64,000 nucleotides of DNA, taken from Acorus gramineus (lineage: Eukaryota > Streptophyta > Magnoliopsida > Acorales > Acoraceae). The DNA lies in the NCBI GenBank assembly GCA_030737835.1, contig JAUJYN010000024.1, forward strand, positions 1,325,974-1,389,973, read 5' to 3'. A program made the translations under genes and the position numbers. The notes below the pieces were generated by a model. That model searched no databases. It saw only the letters and a program-made list of their open reading frames with translations, and was not told where the DNA came from. This document shows positions 59,447 to 64,000 of this stretch, one piece after another (position 1 is the stretch's first letter; every line of letters begins with the position of its first letter).

Positions 59447-61247
59447 CTTTCGACGAACAAGGGACGCCTCTTTCATATTTGAGAAACTCAGAACCTGACG
59501 TCGGTTTTCCAATAATTGCCTCTTAAAACAAGGTATAATCTTCCTCTTTTTTTACTTTTTTTTTTTTGTCTACATGGCAAAGGAAAATAGTGTAGACCAA
59601 TTTGGTGACCTAGACGAATCACAAAAGAGATAAGGTAACATGTCCTTTTATGAATGGTCTGGCTCACCAAATTGGTCAAATTTTTTGTCATTGGATCAGC
59701 AAATATTGCAAAATATTCATTTCTACAACGCCCTCACGTTTTTGGGAGTTTGGGACATGCAGTTTTGCAGTCTGCATGCTGGTTATAATTCAGATGTAAA
59801 TAAAGAATTAAGTTGACATTGGGCATTCCTTGGACATTCTTTGTCCAGCCATGTTGATAATAGATATGAACTGAATGACCAGATATGCTGAAAGGATTAC
59901 TATATGTGGATATTATATGCCTGTAAAAACTACATGATATCATCTCTGATATAGAAGCTTTGAATTGGTTATTTTAGTTTTGTGGTTGGCATGCCATTAC
60001 ATGATTTGGTAATATTTACAAGCATAAACTCTTTATAAAATATCCAATCACCTCTTCACAAGTTTGTAGAGAGAGTATCCCTTCTTCACTAACCGTTGCC
60101 GATAGGAAAAGATTTTAATCATGTAAAATATACAAAAATAGTCCTAGAAAAACCACTTCGGAAAAATGTATTGTAAAAATAATTCTGCCTTAAATTTGGA
60201 AGAGCTACTTTATTCACCAAGGATAACTAAACTTGGGTTCTGTTTGGAAGTAATTTTCAATGACAATTTTTCATAAAATCTTTTCTTACCCAGTTTTTTC
60301 ATACAAGTTACTTTGGATTTTTTTGCTAAGTCATACCTTTTTTTTTTAACCAAATTGTAGGTTAGTATCCATTTCAATCATAGTTAAAATAGACATTATC
60401 TGAATGAGGGTGGGAGGAAATAGAGAACATGAAAAAACTATTACAATAGAAAAAATAATCACGAGAAAAGGCCGTTCGCGAGAGTAGGAGAGCTTGAGGT
60501 AAAAAAGGCTTGGAGATACAAAACTTTCACCCCTACGTAAACTTAACCAGCTTTTTTTAAAATAAAGTTATTTTATTCACTTTCAACACCTAAAAAACTG
60601 AAATTACGAAGAAAAAAATTCAATTGAATATTTGTAAATTAATTGTATTTCATTACATGTACTTTCATTAAACAATTATATATATTTTTAAAAAATCAAA
60701 ATGATAGGAGTTTAGTATTTGGGACTTTTTCTTTTAAGAACTGCATTTGGGATTGGACATGTTTTTCTTTTTTGACATTCTTTTGGGACTCTTACCTCCG
60801 TGTGTCATGAAATATAAGGCAAGAATAATGAAGAATAGATGAGAATAGTTAAAAAAAAGTTGTTTATTTTGATAGAATAAACCCTGATAGTTATGTCTGG
60901 ATAAGTTAGAATAAAACCTGATAACTATTCTAAGAAAATGGTGGAATTGTTTATCAAGGTTTATTTATTCCAATGGATAAAAATACTTCTCTGTCATTTA
61001 AAAAAATTTATCTAACCTAACAGACTCACACAGATTCTAAAAACTGTCACATCTATCAAATCAATCATATATCTCTCACACTATTTCCAGGGGGTATAAT
61101 TGTTAATTAAAAAATCATAAACTCTTATTCATCCCTTATCAACCATTTATTATCACTTTATCCAAGGTGAACCAAACAACAAAAAAATCATTTTTACGTT
61201 TCCCAATGAGAATAACGAAAAAGACAACCAAACAAAAAATTGCTTAT
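59447..61247. other. SGF29 3' UTR and downstream intergenic sequence
   Basis: The 3' UTR begins at 59447; its end could not be fixed. The rest is AT-rich with T- and A-runs. Imperfect inverted sequences near 60848 and 61170 (gttgtttattttgatag and the complement of gttgtttggttcacc) hint at a small MITE. No coding frame. Confidence 0.5.
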
Positions 61248-62891
61248 TCAACCTGGATTGTTATCTATCTCTGTATAGCTATCGGAAGCGAATATATGCA
61301 ATTCCAACAGATTGTGAATCGTCTGCCAAGAGCCGACGAAGTTGTGCATAGATGTTTGCAGTTGTCTCTTCAGCTTCACATGATGGCTTTCGACGCGATT
61401 TGTGGAGGTGTTTCCGAGGTGCATATGTCTATCAATCCATGCAGTGACAAATCTTTCTCGATGCTTATCAAACCATGTCCGATGAAGGTATGAAATTACA
61501 TTTGGATAGACGTGATACTCATCATCAAGCAATTGCAAATTTTTAAAAAATGTACGCTCGGAATTTGACCTCATCACATCCGCAAATGACCCCATAAAAG
61601 CATTCCACGTGTCTACATCAGAGAATGCTTTTCTACAGTTTTTCACAACATTCTTCTAGATGTGAACACGACAAAGAAAGTTTATAATCATAGGGAACAC
61701 AGTAGCCACCGCTTTCATCAATCCCAACTCATGATCGGTGATGATAACCTTTGGGGAGGGGGATCCATCAAAAAGTGAATTGAAGCACTCCATCGCCCAT
61801 GTGTAGTTATCTTCTTTCTCGCCATGCAAATACATGAAAGCTGCCGTGAATGTTTTTCCCGTCGATGTCACTCCCACTATCTCCAACAACGGCATTCTAT
61901 ATCGGTTGGTCCTATATGTGCAATCCATCATAAACACTAAAGGAAATGCTTTGATAAGCTGAATAGAAGTAGGATGCGTAAAAAATATGTCAGACACAAC
62001 CTCAACATCCGCCTCAGCTCTATGTCTCTCAATATACCCGTGCTCGTAAATTAACTTCATCAATTGTTGCATATGAGTACGACCACAAGTCTCTTGAAGT
62101 CGCAACCTCGACCGTGCATTATATGGTTTTTAGTGAGCTGACATTGGTGGGATCTCTATTCTTCAGGTGGGTTAGGATATCTCGAGGACGCACGCCACTT
62201 ATTGACATTCCTTGTAAAATGGTGTGTTCCTCCTCGACAAGCTTCCCAGCAAATGAGTGACCCTCCAAATTGATTATCAATGGATGATTGTGTTGACCAC
62301 ACAATACTCTCAATGTCCATCTCCCCGAATGTTTAATAGAGCGCAATTTGAACGGACACTCACACTTCTTTGTGCCAGTTTGGCGCTTCAAAGACCTTTT
62401 CTTCTCTCTATCTTTATTCCTAGGTTTGGCATCATATTTACCCCCTCTCTCACATATGAGATCCACCCGGGCTGATTTACAAGGAGTTGCTTGTCCTGAT
62501 CGGCCAATGACTGCAATCACCCCAATGTTTCTACCAACCCTCTTGACCCAATCAATCAGTTCCGTTCGATTTTCAAAAACCTGAAACAACAACAAAAATC
62601 AATCTATCGCTCAAGTTACATTGTGCTTAATTTGTATAGGCATTTTAAAGAGCTAAGATTACCATAGATGTAGAGAAATGTTCGGTGGTATCATTGTTGG
62701 TTATTGCCTCATTTGGGATGGCATCAACCAAAGGAGGAATGTCGTCGAAATTAAAAGAGATGGATGCCTCAACATCTTCATCAAAAGGTGCTAGGTGATA
62801 ATTCTGCAAGCAATTGAATGTCATTAACAAAAATTATTTTTCAATATATGTATTAAAGTTTAGAAAATATCATACTAACCTCACTATCCAT
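61248..62891 (-). pseudogene. Decayed MULE transposase (WRKY/GCM1 zinc finger plus DDE domain), truncated
   Basis: Minus strand. A likely start ATG (62891) is in a 4-codon exon ending 62880. The second exon is 62803-62663, followed by an 82-base GT-AG intron and a long exon from 62580. The long exon holds a zinc finger with KKCECPFKLRS and CGQHNHPL (C...C...HxH), then the MULE catalytic core with FMMDCTYRTNRYRMPLLE, VIITDHELGLM and NTSTNRVESHH, supplying D, D and E. A one-base frame change near 62110 and an in-frame TAG at about 61653-61655 interrupt it. The protein frame stops at 61248, before the SWIM zinc finger that usually closes such transposases, so the 3' end is lost. Domesticated FAR1/MUG-like function is unlikely given the breaks. 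Confidence 0.85.
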
Positions 62892-63453
62892 ACTTCAAAC
62901 ACTGAGGTGGTTTGAAAAATTTGATGTTGATTGTGACTGAGTGATTTCCATACCTATTACAACATATAGTTTAATGAGCATATTAATGTCATTGCTAAAT
63001 AATAACATAATTATATGTTTTGACTATTACAACAGGGACAAAAACACCATTAACACCATCAGGATCTTAGCCACCAATACCACCACCATTTAGCAAACCA
63101 TAACCACTTCCAATATCATCTAAATCATCACAACAAGGATATGAATCCAACAAACCCTAAAACAACCACCCACAACCACCATGACCACCACTGAGACACT
63201 CATATTACCATCATCACCAGGAGCAAAACAATGTCCTACAACATCATAATAACAAATGAAACATTCTCCAGTCCCATGACCACTAAGACAATAATAAACC
63301 CTAAACATACAAACACCACCATTGTAACTATAAGCACAAATATTATCACCAAATGCGCCTCAAACATGACAACCACCATATTGAAGGAAAAAAATGAAAT
63401 GAAGAATGGATCCTCACCTATATGGTTTCACTTCAATTAGGGTACTGATTTTT
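62892..63453. other. MULE 5' region with CCA/CAT-rich sequence, no confirmed exon
   Basis: The plus strand is rich in caccacc and catcatc words, so minus frames are Gly/Val-rich (for example 63120-63308). A minus stretch near 63050-63120 encodes a short Gly-rich segment with one stop and might be a decayed upstream exon. Confidence 0.35.
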
Positions 63454-63735
63454 ACATTGAGGAGTTGCAGGAGTGGAAGCACTATCACCGGTGGAATTGG
63501 ATGTGGAAAGTGTGCAATCATCCGACAAGCCTCTAGAGCAGGGCCGTCGTGGTCGATGTCAGGAAGAGAGAGACGCGCAGGGAGAAGGGTTTACATTGAG
63601 GAGTCGTGCGGGTGGATGCACTGTTGCCGGTGGAGTTGGATGCGGAAGATATGCAATCACTCGGTGAGCCTCTCGATCAGGCCGTCGTGGTCGACTCCCT
63701 TTAAAATGGCGGGAAGAGAGAGCAATGGAAGGGAA
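63454..63735. repeat. Two tandem units of 139 bp, diverged
   Basis: acattgaggagt starts at 63454 and again at 63593. Both units share gtggaattggatg-like, gcaatca, agcctct, ggccgtcgtggtcga and ggaagagagag segments. They lie between the terminal repeat of the MULE and its transposase, so they are probably subterminal repeats of the element. Confidence 0.8.
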
Positions 63736-63839
63736 GGAATTGTATTTATTTTGTTGTGGTAGTGGTGGGGAGAGAAAATTTAATAAAAAGAGTTGGTGGG
63801 ATAGGCTGGTTGGGGGGGTAAATGCATAACATAAAAATC

Positions 63840-63909
63840 AGTTTTAGATGTTTTAAAGTTTTATTGGGTTGGGGGGTACAGCAATGGGTTTGGTGGGATT
63901 AGACGGGCT
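63840..63909 (-). repeat. Right terminal repeat of the MULE, shared with the hairpin element
   Basis: Read on the minus strand, it begins AGCCCGTCTAATCCCACC and continues AAACCCATTGC, an AC-rich stretch, AATAAAAC, then TTAAAACAT. The hairpin at 16960-17035 reads in the same order gatctaatcccatc, aaaccaattac, ccccaccccaaa, aataaaaa, ttaaaacat. The left end of this MULE is not found in the window. Confidence 0.65.
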
Positions 63910-64000
63910 ACGAATAATTGGTGTTCCTCTTTTTTTTCCCTTGTCGTTTTCTTTTTAATTTGTTGCTCAAGAATTTTCACAATTAATCTCCCAGTCACTT

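Overview
This window is nuclear DNA of a flowering plant. The evidence is one split gene with GT-AG introns (a plant SGF29), plus plant-type transposons of several orders: an Athila-lineage LTR element primed by tRNA-Asp, a chromodomain gypsy element, a Mutator-like (MULE) transposase with a WRKY/GCM1-type zinc finger, hAT and MULE miniature elements, and solo LTRs. The species cannot be named from the sequence.

Layout. 1-12734: one GC-rich LTR (minus strand) split by a nested, almost complete Athila-type element (170-10781) with near-identical LTRs and a 5-bp target duplication. 12735-14322: AT-rich, no gene seen. 14323-31825: copy A of a large direct duplication. 31826-37889: about 6 kb of transposon filler (hAT-like MITE, 65-bp tandem repeats, a broken minus-strand chromovirus with one LTR, and an LTR cut off at the next boundary). 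37890-53008: copy B of the duplication. 53009-59446: the 3' half of the SGF29 gene, present once. 59447-64000: intergenic sequence and a decayed MULE on the minus strand.

The only conventional host gene is the SAGA subunit SGF29. Copy B plus the unique 3' half gives a full nine-exon reading frame (41875-59446, 279 codons, including a 14-nt microexon). Copy A keeps the promoter and exons 1-3 and breaks inside exon 4, so it would encode 131 residues with the N-terminal helical part but no tandem Tudor histone reader.

Both duplicate promoters sit beside a long hairpin-shaped element whose outer ends resemble the terminal repeat of the MULE at the right edge of the window. In copy A a 2354-bp solo LTR has inserted into one arm of that hairpin; copy B keeps the empty site. 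The relative order is therefore readable: old MITEs and the 1.2-kb solo LTR came first, then the duplication, then the solo LTR in copy A.

I did not find a new multi-gene system. The most interesting observations are the Tudor-less SGF29 copy, the hairpin/MULE relationship next to its promoter, and the architecture of the duplication.
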